64,000 nucleotides of DNA. Source: Balaenoptera acutorostrata (taxonomy: Eukaryota; Chordata; Mammalia; Artiodactyla; Balaenopteridae). The stretch is from contig NC_080069.1 of assembly GCF_949987535.1 (NCBI RefSeq), positions 48,411,269-48,475,268 on the forward strand. The letters are read 5' to 3'. Numbering within the stretch: the first letter of the stretch is position 1; each line of letters starts with the position of its first letter. Positions 36,560-46,733 of this stretch are shown here, one piece after another. A program made the position numbers and the translations under genes. The notes under the pieces are model-generated. The model had not been told where the DNA came from, did not search any database, and worked only from the letters and a program-made list of their open reading frames with translations.

Positions 36560-36950
36560 TTATTTAGATATCAAGTAGGCAGTCAGATAAACAAATCTAG
36601 TGCTCAGTGGAGAGGCCAAGGATGGATGTGAAAAATTGGGAGTTATTAGCATATAGATGATTTATAAAGCCCAAGGACTAGAGGAAATAACTAGATAGAA
36701 AAGAGAAGGTACCCTAGGACATGCACTTGGGCAATATTTAGTGATCAAGCAGGGGATGAAGACCCAGAAAATTTATTGGAAAGTTGCCAGTGAGTCAGAG
36801 GAAAGTCAGGTCATTGTAATTTTATGAGTCAGGAGAAGATACTGTTTCATGAAAGAGGGAGTGGTTAAATCTTTAGATCCTGTTGAGAGGTCAAGGAAGA
36901 TGAAGATATAGATGTTACCATTGGATTCATCATATAAGTTATTGGTGACA
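36560..36950. repeat. Ancient mammalian interspersed repeat, family uncertain
   Basis: The order 'aggcagtcagataaacaa', 'gggagttattagcatataga', 'gatttataaagcccaaggac', 'aggtcaaggaagatgaagat' and 'attggtgacatttattcatc' resembles a repeat I have met often in mammalian DNA (possibly MARNA or an L2 relative). I cannot fix the family. Confidence 0.45.
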
Positions 36951-37039
36951 TTTATTCATCCCATATAGTTTTCCTGAGCTCATATTATGTTTCTGACATT
37001 GAGCATGTACATAATAGATGCTTATTAAATATTTACGGG

Positions 37040-37125
37040 GGAGAAGGAAAGAAAAAAGGAAGAAATAGAGGGAGAGAGGCAGGGAAGGAAGGAGAGGTGG
37101 GAGGAAGGAGAAAAAGATGGAAGGA
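37040..37125. repeat. GA-rich low-complexity tract
   Basis: Almost pure purine (ggaaggaaggagaggtggga and similar). Confidence 0.88.
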
Positions 37126-37129
37126 ATGG

Positions 37130-38149
37130 CTAGATAAATAAACTGATGATGATCAATTATATTTTTCTTGCCTAGACAAAAAATGATATTTGATTTTGTA
37201 AGTTGTTGGTTGGGGAATGAAATCATAGGTAACAAGCATAGGATTAGGTCACTTAGCAGTAGATTTAAGGAATTCTAGTTTACCAATAGATCAGTACATT
37301 ACCTTTATGAACTATATATAATGGTGTAGGTTTATATAGCTTTCCTATAAATAGTCAAACATTTATGAAAAAATGAAAGTCTGCACACTTGATTGTAAAA
37401 TACCTCCTTCCTTCACCAATATGACCAGGAGTTATTTTATTCCTTTATCTATTTTTACACATAGATGTCTCCTTGGCAGTCAGCCCAGCCTTGCATGCCT
37501 ACAGCAAGTTTAGCCGTGGACCTTTCCCATGCTTTCTCTTAACCTCTGTTCAGGGAGCTGTGATTGGGGATGGGACATTTATTTTAAACAAGTTAAGAAA
37601 TCAAGACTGAGCAGCTGCTTTGATGCTTAAGACAGGCTGCCTTCAAATGCTAATTGGCACCTGGCTGGCAAAGAGCAAGATAATTCAGTTTCTCTACTTA
37701 TGCAACTGCGGATCATTCGGTCAATGCAGTGCAAAATAGCAAGAGCAGACATCTGTTTGGTACATTAGTTATTAAGTTCTCATAATTCTTTAATATCATT
37801 CTATTTTTATTTAGATATTTCTTCAGCACAAGTATATATTATCAGTTAATTTGGCCTTGTTTGGTTTGCCCTTCCCCAACTCCTTCTGATGAATAGCTTC
37901 TCTTGTACCTGCAGATCTAATAAATAGAAAAACTGCAAATACCAGCAACTTTGATTTCCTTTGACTCAGTTCTTTTTTTGTTGTTTTTGTTTTTAGCATA
38001 TTAGGGAGATTATGGAGCCCCATGAGACTCTTATAAGCTATGGATTTCCTCCCAAGTAAAATGCAGGGACATCCTGAATTTTACAGTTTGGGGTGTTTAT
38101 CAACCCCATTTATAGACAGATCAGCTCAGAAATTCTGAAGGTATGCGCA
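37130..38149. other. Non-repetitive interval; candidate conserved non-coding element
   Basis: Positions 37460-37760 have mixed composition, no repeat signature, several homeodomain-like cores (gctaattgg, ataattcag) and E-box-like words (cacctg, cagctg). That is compatible with an enhancer, but only alignment could show it. No exon is recognised. Confidence 0.4.
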
Positions 38150-38290
38150 AGATGACCTGGCATCAGAATCATTGTGGACTTGGGGAGACGACTGAAAACA
38201 TGGTTTCCTTGCCCATGCTGAATCAGAATTTCTGCATCTGTTAAAGGTTTGAAAACTTTGTAATAGTACAATCTGAGACACTGCTTAGGG
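38150..38290 (+). repeat. Possible MER5A-like hAT fragment
   Basis: Words 'gcatcagaatcattgtggac' and 'gctgaatcagaatttctgca' recall the MER5A interior, but no inverted ends are visible. Confidence 0.4.
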
Positions 38291-38437
38291 AGTCCATGGA
38301 CGGTAGATTAAGAGGGTTTAGTTCACTACACCCTCTCTAAGTAGTCCTGTTCTTAGCAATAGAAAATACTGTTCCACTTATTTTCTTTTCCTCACCTGTT
38401 CACTTTCTTTTTCCCTCATGACTACCAACCACCCCTT

Positions 38438-38500
38438 TTACACACACCATGTGAGAGTGCATACACACACACTTGTGCACACACACACACACCACACAAC
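38438..38500. repeat. CA-rich simple repeat
   Basis: Interrupted (CA)n: acacacacttgtgcacacac and similar. Confidence 0.85.
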
Positions 38501-40049
38501 CAGAGTGGCTTCCTTGATGACAACAGCTTTCTGTTCTCCATGGAATATCAGGCCCTCGTTGAAGCATTAAAAATTATTTAATCATCTTTTAAATCTTGCT
38601 TCTTTCACTCCTAATTAATATTAGAAACATGATTAGTGCTTTGGTTATCTTTCACTTTGGTGTGGCTTGGGAAGGTAAATAAGAGTCACCTCAGGAAATG
38701 TGTTCTGAACCTGCAGGACAGCCTGTACCTAACACAAAAATTGGCCTCAGAATGTGAACTTTCTAAGACAAAGCCTCTAATCTTTGCCATGATTCCCTCT
38801 TTAATTGATACAAATCTTCAGACCCATTTTCTTTTTTTTTCTTTTCCTATTTCCTCTTCCCAAAACTAAGGATCGATTGTTCCAAAAATCATTTTGAAAG
38901 TCCTTTGTTTTGAGCTTGGAACATATTTGGTCATGGTAAGCACACATAAATGATGGTGACTCCATTCCAGCCTGAAAGGCCTCTTTGACATTATTTCTTG
39001 ATTCTAGGAATAGAGAATCATATGCTATGGATATGGTGACCATTGCTGCATTTTCCTTGGCTTGTCTGCCTCTTCCAGACATTATCCTTAGAAACCATAA
39101 GAATGTCTAGGAAATTCCTATCATCTTTCTGGATGCCTCTTATATCCAAAAGTGGTAGGAAAAAAAAAAATCACTTATCCCAATTTTGGGTTATAGAGGA
39201 GAAGATAATAGTAAATTTTCCTTTCCTAAAACAGAGCTTTTTCCCAGACAAAATTACAAGAAAGTAGTCTCAAATCTCTTGCCTCTGGCCCCATCACCCC
39301 TGCCATTGCCGTACTTCTACTTTAGGAGCTGGTGGTAAGAGAGCATGGCCATTAACATATAGAGGCTGTTTATAAATCTGATGTTAACAATCAGGATATG
39401 CTGCACCTGAGAGAAGGAAACAATTTCTCTTTTTAAAAGCCATGCCATATGTTATTTGTTATTAGAAGGAATTATCTGAACAATGAAAGAAACAGGTAGT
39501 CAAATGTAATGTTCACTCATACAGAAGGAGAAGCTCTGAGTGATTAAGTAAAAATTAACTATGAGTTAACCTAGGAGCAGCTCATTGGAAAAGCCCTTCA
39601 GCCATTCAGTTTCACACAAAGGTTTTGAGCTTTGGACAGCAGAAGAAATGATTTGACCCGAAGACAAGCCAAGTAGAAACATTTAGAGTCCAAAGCAAAT
39701 AGCAGAGAAAATTTTTAAAGGGTTAATGAACCCATTCTAAGGAGCAACTAATTACAAGCTTGGCTATCTGAGACTGGAAGCTATGAAAGCCTCTGAGGTG
39801 ACCAGTACAAGGCAGAAGATAAAGAAGTAAATCATAGTTTAGGATTATAGGGCAATTACCAAGTACTTAGGGGTCTTGAGGCTTTAGTATTTTTTTCTAG
39901 TTCTAGCATGAAATTAAATCACAATTTTAGACTATGGAAAACCTTAGAGATCATGCTGTTATTTGTGTGTTAAGAAGTGATCAATTATGCACCATTGTCT
40001 AAATTAGTAAGTATGCATGTATTTGCCTAACACAAAAGATATAGAAATT
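38501..40049. other. Interval without recognised features
   Basis: Unique-looking sequence with short chance frames only (38636-38869, 38801-39082, 39043-39267). None shows a domain, and they overlap on opposite strands. Confidence 0.4.
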
Positions 40050-40206
40050 GATCTCCTGATCTTCACCCCCCCAGTTTGCTCCTCCTCCACTCTTTCCCTT
40101 CTTGGTTAATGGCAATCCTCCCCATCTGGTTGTACAAGTCCAAAATTTGGAGTCACCTCTGAATTCTCTCTTTATCTTCTATCCATCCTGATGGATAGAA
40201 GATAAA
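40050..40206 (+). repeat. L2 ORF2 fragment with an internal 14-bp hairpin
   Basis: 'tttgctcctcctccactctt', 'taatggcaatcctcccca' and 'ttggagtcacctctgaattc' follow the L2 ORF2 3' region. At its right end, arms 40171-40184 and 40193-40206 pair perfectly over an 8-nt loop. Confidence 0.6.
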
Positions 40207-42144
40207 TAGACACTGGAACAATAATTCTATTTGTTGTACCTCATAGTATCATAGAGTAAGATAAAGCCTCTATGAGACTTGCCCTACATATCCTAGGAGC
40301 CTCTTCTCATTTAAAGGAATATCAGTTTGCATAAGGGTCTCTCTCTCTCCAGACTTCTCCAGTCCCTCTATTAGATGATGTCAAGGCAAGCACAGAGACC
40401 AGGAGGGATGTGAATGAGTGGGTGAAGGGCAGATAAACCAAGGGATTCTTTGACACCTGGCAGTCCTTCTCTGATCCAGCATCTCAGATGAAGTAAAGTC
40501 ATTTTATCCCTTCTATCCCTCTAGAAGAAGCACAAAAGAAGCCTGAGCCTACTCATGCTTATGGGGGCCCCATGCATCCACCCTGAGAACAGAATCTGGT
40601 ACCCGGAGACTGCTTGGAAGGAAGGAGATGTAGTTGTGGACCCCAGGGACATGGATGGGTAACAGTTGCATTTCTGTCAAAGAGAAGTTATACAATAAAA
40701 TCAAGAAGGTGACATCAAGCTAGATCCAGAATAGTATGATGGGGCCAGGAATCAGAGGGTGGAAAGAGGTTTTAGCCAGGTAAATGGAGGAGGGACGAAG
40801 ATAGGTGGGTCCCAAAGAATCTAATACCTGTGATGTTCTGTTCTCGGATTTTATCAAATCCACCAAGATAAGATCATTTTATGATCAAAACTTGGGCTTC
40901 TTAAGGCAGATACCTTTTTATTCCCTTTATAGCTCAAAATATAATCTTAGAAACGAGTCTTATATAAGTTAATTGTCAGACTATAAGATATAAAAGTCCA
41001 GATTCCTCACCAGTCCTTAGAATAACTGATCCAGAACAATGTCAACAAAACTTTTTAAAAGTCTTCTACGTAATTCTTATGGGCAATAAAGTCATAGGAG
41101 TGCCTTTAGCCATCAAAGCTTCAAATGTGACTAAGAAAAAAATCTGTGAGTGGAAAGAAGTGTTAGGGATTGTATTATGACAGTCCAACTTCCAGAACTG
41201 TCTTCTAATGAGTGCTAATAGTGGGGAGTGGGAGTGAAGATTCTCTTGGACAAAGACGTTTGGGCAAACATTGGTTAAATCCCATTACTGTAGGGCTTCT
41301 CAGAGCCATCTATGACTTGTTACTGATTGTGGTATATCATGAAGGGAATAAAATAGACAACATTTTCTACACTTTTTTTTTTTTTTTTTTTACCATTATA
41401 CCCTTTAATCAAGGAGAATTATGCAGAATGAGTATTCTGGGAAACACATCTGATTAACACTGGCATAGTGTTATGGTATTTATAAGACAAAATTTAGCAC
41501 AATTGTAAAGGCAAGGAAGGATGCTTCAGGCATTTTGCATTGTCTATAACATTGAAAAACTTAAAATTATGTGGCAAGACATTATTGCTCACCCTTTGTT
41601 GTTCGATCACTGGTGAATTTTGTCTGAACATGTTATCACTTCCAAATGTACTTACCTTAAAAAGGCAATCCAGAACAGGGCAATGCTTAGATCAAAGGAA
41701 TAATTTTCAAAAGATGCTGTTTTAGGAAAACTGGTACCTATGATGGGTACTAGTTTAGAGTAGCTGGGCCTTCCTGACAGTTCTCAAAGCAATCACCTAC
41801 TTCACCTATCCATAAATCCAGCTCTGATCTTGTCTCTCCACAGTTTTGGGAAGAGTTTATTTTTTTAATTCCTCCTGTCTATCATCAGCCATCACACCGT
41901 TAGTATGCTCTCCAGAGAATGAAGAATTTCTACATGAATATTTGTCTTGCCTCCTGGGTCACATGAGGCAGCAGATGTTTTCTCGTGCTATGTGTAAGGG
42001 GTATGGTTATTTTAGACTTTTTCCATTTTGCTTACTTATGAATGGTTGATGTTACAGTCTTTTGTTGTTGTTTACTTTCTCCTTTTAGAAGAAATATCCA
42101 TATACTTTCTGAATTATGTCCCCAGCCAGTCTCTTTACCTTTCT
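40207..42144. other. Interval without recognised features
   Basis: Mostly unique sequence. A 19-bp poly(T) run at 41373-41391 has no flanking direct repeats. Short frames (41212-41457, 41540-41725, 41846-42049) have no domains. Confidence 0.4.
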
Positions 42145-42192
42145 CTCTGTCTGCCTCTTAATGTCTGTCTCTCTGTCTCTCTCTCTGTGTGT
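42145..42192. repeat. CT/CTGT low-complexity tract
   Basis: Repeats of ctctgt and ctct words. Confidence 0.85.
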
Positions 42193-42264
42193 CCTTCATT
42201 TTGATATACCATACTGTCAAGTTCACTTTCAAATGTGAAATTAAGGAATAGTGCAGACTTAGGC

Positions 42265-42460
42265 AAACCAGTATAGTGGTAGAAGTTGTAGTGGAGAAAT
42301 ATGGGCTTTTGTGTCACACCAGATGTGCCTCATCATGTCACTTTCTGGCTGTGTTACCTCCAGCAAGTTACTTAAGAGCTATGGTTACCCTAAAAAAGGG
42401 TGTTATCTAATTTGTGGGAGCATAAAGAGGATTATTGAAACAGCATATATAGAAGTGCCT
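42265..42460 (+). repeat. MIR SINE
   Basis: Sense MIR: 'ccagtatagtggtagaagt', 'tcactttctggctgtgttac', 'agcaagttacttaagag' and 'gcataaagaggattattgaa'. Confidence 0.72.
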
Positions 42461-43084
42461 GAAGTGAAAGAATTTGCTTTTCTTTCCCTCCTACCTCCTC
42501 TTTTCTCATTAATATTCCTCATAGGAGATCTCTCCTTCCTGAACACCCTCCCATGTTCCCCAGAAATTTCCCACATGGGTTCCAGAGAGCCACTGCATGG
42601 CAGCCCTTGACAATCTTATTCTTTAATCCAGGAATAGGATAGCTAATAAGTTCCCCTAAAGCACCAACTCCAAAAGATCCATAGGGGCTGCCTAGAGAGC
42701 TGTATAGAGAACAGTCATAAGGCCCAGTTAGGGCTCTGAGAATAAGAACATCAGGATTGCTGGTGATGTCTGTCTTTTGCATGAGAAGTTAAGTTGCAGC
42801 ATATGTATTTGCCAGTCCTATTCCAAACCTGTTTTTTCTCTTTCCTTTCCCAACCAACTTTTACTAGGCTGACCCCATCTTCTTGGGCTCTTGCTGTGGC
42901 CTTCCAAAATAGCCCATTTTTACATAAGTTCATTCCCAAGAAGACAACAGTTTTGGCTGATGGTGCCCTGTATAATACTTATAGGGACACTTTACATATT
43001 TATAGACTAGATCTAAATCTAATGATAGGATTTCATGCACTGACCTTGCAACAGTTTTCTCCACTCACATTATGCAACTGTCAT
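42461..43084. other. Interval without recognised features
   Basis: Unique-looking sequence. The overlapping frames at 42311-42610, 42519-42782 and 42794-43156 on opposite strands have no recognisable domain. Confidence 0.4.
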
Positions 43085-43243
43085 CGCCTGTTACAAGGTC
43101 TCTGCCACAGCTGTTCAACTCCGCCATTGCTGTGTATAAGCGTAGATACTAAGTAAATGAATGGGTGTGTCCCAATAAAACTTTATTTACAAAAACATAC
43201 AGTGAACTAGATTTCACCCATGCATCATGGTTGCTGACCCCTG
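43085..43243 (-). mobile_element. hAT-type DNA transposon fragment
   Basis: 'gtcccaataaaactttattt', 'acaaaaacatacagtgaact' and 'ggttgctgacccctg' match the terminal part of an old hAT element whose end reads ...GCCGACCCCTG. The opposite terminus is missing or too diverged to place. Confidence 0.6.
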
Positions 43244-43437
43244 CATAAAAGCTACATTTCTGTACACAGTAACTCACCAGTGATTCTGGATGCTGGGACA
43301 CAAGAATTGGCCCTGCTGTTGACAATCTCAAGAACTCTGAACAGACCTTATGTTCTGTGACTTTCAATGAACTGTAAGCAGGGCTTGGCCGATATCAGTT
43401 TGAAAAGTTTTCACTGAGCATCACAAAACTGCATATG

Positions 43438-43622
43438 CTGATGGTCGTCAAGTTTGAATGTACATCAGAATCATCTGGGGGGCCAACACACAGATTGCGG
43501 GCACCACCATCAGCATTTCTAATTCACTAGGTCTGGGATGGGGCCAGATAATTTACATTTCTAACAACTTTCCAGGGGATATGGATCCAGCTGGCCTGGG
43601 AATCATACTTTGAGAACCAGTA
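43438..43622 (+). mobile_element. MER5A-type hAT-Charlie element
   Basis: Near full length (about 185 bp): degraded left end 'ctgatggtcgtcaag', interior 'acatcagaatcatctggggg' and 'ttctaattcactaggtctgg', right end 'actttgagaaccag'. Non-autonomous, no coding capacity. Confidence 0.8.
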
Positions 43623-44266
43623 GCCTAAGCTGTCCCTTTTGCCTAGAAAATCTAAGGTGCTCAATGTTGAGAAAACATTATTCAAACAGCAATGGTATTG
43701 GTTCGTCCTGCAGTTCCTGCTCGTAGAAAAGTTATTGCACAACATTTCTACTTGATCAACTAATATATGCCTCCTGTTGGCAAGTTAGGTGTCTATTGCA
43801 GGCAGCCCAGAAAATACAACCTGAGGTCCACAGAAGTGCTGTTTGGTGGTAAGAGCTGCAGCTCAAAGGAGCCCCAGACCAGCAGGCTTCCTGTGCTGGC
43901 TGCCTTCCTGCAGGTCCATCTATCTCTGCTGGCCAGTGGTGACAACATACCTTAGCCTCTAGAGCAGAGGTTTAGGGGAATGAGTCTCTACCCAAATGTC
44001 ATAAAAATCAAACAGTAGATGTCCTCACCTATTAATACAGTCTCAAAATCCCATGTGATTTTGTTTCCATGAAAGTACATAGGAGACTACATTGGCATAT
44101 AACTACCGATTTAACCACATTTACTAGACTAGTGAACCATCGATTGCTTACCCATCTCTTATGCAAATAGTGCACATCCTATGTGTGTATATATGTGTGT
44201 GATATATGGGACACTCCTAGGGTTCTCTTTCTTGAGAGAAGAAAGAATGAAAGTGATATCTACTTG
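43623..44266. other. Interval without recognised features
   Basis: Unique-looking sequence between MER5A and the young L1. The frame at 43767-43955 has no domain. A TG-rich stretch lies near 44178-44205. Confidence 0.4.
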
Positions 44267-44280
44267 AATAAGTGGAATTG

Positions 44281-46167
44281 AAGGAGAAAAACCATATGAT
44301 CATCTCAATAGATGCAGAGAAAGCTTTTGACAAAATTCAACACCCATTTATGATAAAAGCCCTGCAGAAAGTAGGCATAGAGGGAACTTTCCTCAACATA
44401 ATAAAGGCCATATATGACAAACCCACAGCCAACATTGTCCTCAATGGTGAAAAACTGAAACCATTTCCACTAAGATCAGGAACAAGACAAGGTTGCCCAC
44501 TCTCACCACTATTATTCAACATAGTTCTGGAAGTCCTAGCCACAGCAATCAGAGAAGAAAAAGAAATAAAAGGAATCCAAATCGGAAAAGAAGAAGTAAA
44601 GCTGTCACTATTTGCAGATGACATGATACTATACATAGAGAATCCTAAAGATGCCACTAGAAAACTCCTAGAGCTAATCAATGAATTTGGTAAAGTAGCA
44701 GGATACAAAATTAATGCACAGAAATCTCTTGCATTTCTATACACTAATGACGAAAAATCTGAAAGTGAAATTAAGAAAACACTCCCATTTACCATTGCAA
44801 CAAAAAGAATAAAATATCTAGGAATAAACCTACCTAAGGAGACAAAAGACCTGTATGCAGAAAATTATAAGACACTGATGAAAGAAATTAAAGATGATAC
44901 AAATAGATGGAGAGATATACCATGTTCCTGGATTGGAAGAATCAACATTGTGAAAATGTCTCTACTACCCAAAGCAATCTACAGATTCAATGCAATCCCT
45001 ATCAAACTACCACTGGCATTTTTCACAGAACTAGAACAAAAAATTTCACAATTTGTATGGAAACATAAAAGACCCCGAATAGCCAAAGCAATCTTGAGAA
45101 CGAAAAATGGAGCTGGGGGAATCAGGCTCCCTGACTTCAGACTATATTACAAAGCTTCAGTAATCAAGACAGTTTGGTATTGGCACAAAAACAGAAATAT
45201 AGATCAATGGAACAGGATAGAAAGCCCAGAGATAAGCCCACACACATATGGTCAACTTATCTTTGATAAAGGAGGCAAGCATATACAGTGGAGAAAAGAC
45301 AGCCTCTTCAATAAGTGGTGCTGGGAAAATTGGACAGGAACATGTAAAAGTATGAAATTAGAACACTCCCTGACACCATGCACAAAAATAAACTCAAAAT
45401 GGATTAAAGACCTAAGTGTAAGGGCAGACACTATCAAACTCTTAGAGGAAAACATAGGCAGAACACTCTATGACATACATCACAGCAAGATTCTTTTTGA
45501 CCCAGCTCCCAGAGAAATGGAAATAAGAACACAAATAAACAAATGGGACCTAATGAAACTGAAAAGCTTTTGCACAGCAAAGGAAACCACAAACAAGACC
45601 AAAAGACAACCCTCAGAATGGGAGAAAATATTTGCAAATGAAGCAACTGACAAAGGATTAATCTCCAAGATTTACAAGCAGATCATGCAGCTCAATAACA
45701 AAAAAACGAACAACCCAATCCAAAAATGGGCAGAAGATCTAAATAGACATTTCTCCAAAGAAGATATACAGATGGCCTACAGACACATGAAAGAATGCTC
45801 AACATCATTAATCATTAGAGAAATGCAAATCAAAACTACAATGAGATATCATCTCACACCGGTCAGAATGGCCATCATCAAAAAATCTAGAAACAATAAA
45901 TGCTGGAGAGGGTGTGGAGGAAAGGGAACACTCTTGCACTGTTGGTGGGAATGTAAATTGATACAGCCACTATGGAGAACAGTATGGAGGTTCCTTAAAA
46001 AACTACAAATAGAACTACCATACGACCCAGCAATCCCACTACTGGGCATATACCCTGAGAAAACCATAGGTCAAAAAGAGTCATGTACCAAAATGTTCAT
46101 TGCAGCTCTATTTACAATAGCCAGGACATGGAAGCAACCTAATGTCCATCGACAGATGAATGGATAA
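44281..46167 (+). pseudogene. L1 ORF2 fragment: RT core to C-terminal region, 5'-truncated
   Basis: 629 L1 codons are open. The apparent start (a GTG at 44272) lies in the flanking target duplication, so it is not a real start. Order: RT block from [24 protein letters not shown] near residue 70, catalytic FADD at 44611-44622, the thumb region, then the Cys-rich CWRGCGGK...HCWWEC motif near residue 560. One A is missing near 46139-46143, in the context where other copies have cctaaatgtcc; this shifts the frame and gives an early stop at 46165. The endonuclease domain and N-terminal part of RT are absent. It is a dead fragment despite its catalytic residues. Confidence 0.93.
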
Positions 46168-46719
46168 AGAAGATGTGGCACATATATACAATGGAATATT
46201 ACTCAGCCATAAAAAGAAATGAAATGGAGGTATTTGTAATGAGGTGGATGGAGTTAGAGTCTGTCATACAGAGTGAAGTAAGTCAGAAAGAGAAAAACAA
46301 ATACAGTATGCTAACACATATATATGGAATCTAAGGGAAAAAAAAAAAAAAGGCCATGAAGAACCTAGTGGCAAGACGGGAATAAAGACACAGACCTACT
46401 AGAGAATGGACTTGAGGATATGGGGAGGGGGTGGGGTGAGATGTGACAGGGTAAGAGAGTGTCATGGACATATATACACTACCAAATGTAAAATAGATAG
46501 CTAGTGGGAAGCAGCCGCATAGCACAGGGAGATCAGCTCGGTGCTTTGTGACCACCTAGAGGGGTGGGATGGGGAGGGTGGGAGGGTGGGAGATGCAAGA
46601 GGGAAGAGAAATGGGAACATATTGTATATGTATAACAGATTTACTTTGTTATAAAGCAGATGCTAACACACTATTGTAAGGCAATTATACTTCAATAAAG
46701 ATGTTTGAAAAAAAAAAAA
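44281..46719 (+). mobile_element. Young 5'-truncated L1 with perfect target duplication
   Basis: A 2.4-kb insertion running from inside the ORF2 reverse-transcriptase domain through the 3' UTR to a pure A-tail. It is bounded by a perfect 14-bp target duplication, aataagtggaattg at 44267-44280 and 46720-46733. The intact duplication, uninterrupted ORF2 frame and uniform tail mark the youngest large insertion in the window. A 14-base A-run interrupts the 3' UTR at about 46339. No internal promoter or ORF1 remains, so it cannot move itself. Confidence 0.96.
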
Positions 46720-46733
46720 AATAAGTGGAATTG

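Noticed and set aside
41373..41391. 19-bp poly(T), considered as another tail-only retroinsertion
   Set aside because: No direct repeats flank it (cattttctacac on the left, accattataccc on the right).
42311..43156. Cluster of 87-120 codon frames on both strands
   Set aside because: The frames overlap on opposite strands, start inside a MIR or end in a hAT fragment, and show no domain, so they are probably chance.
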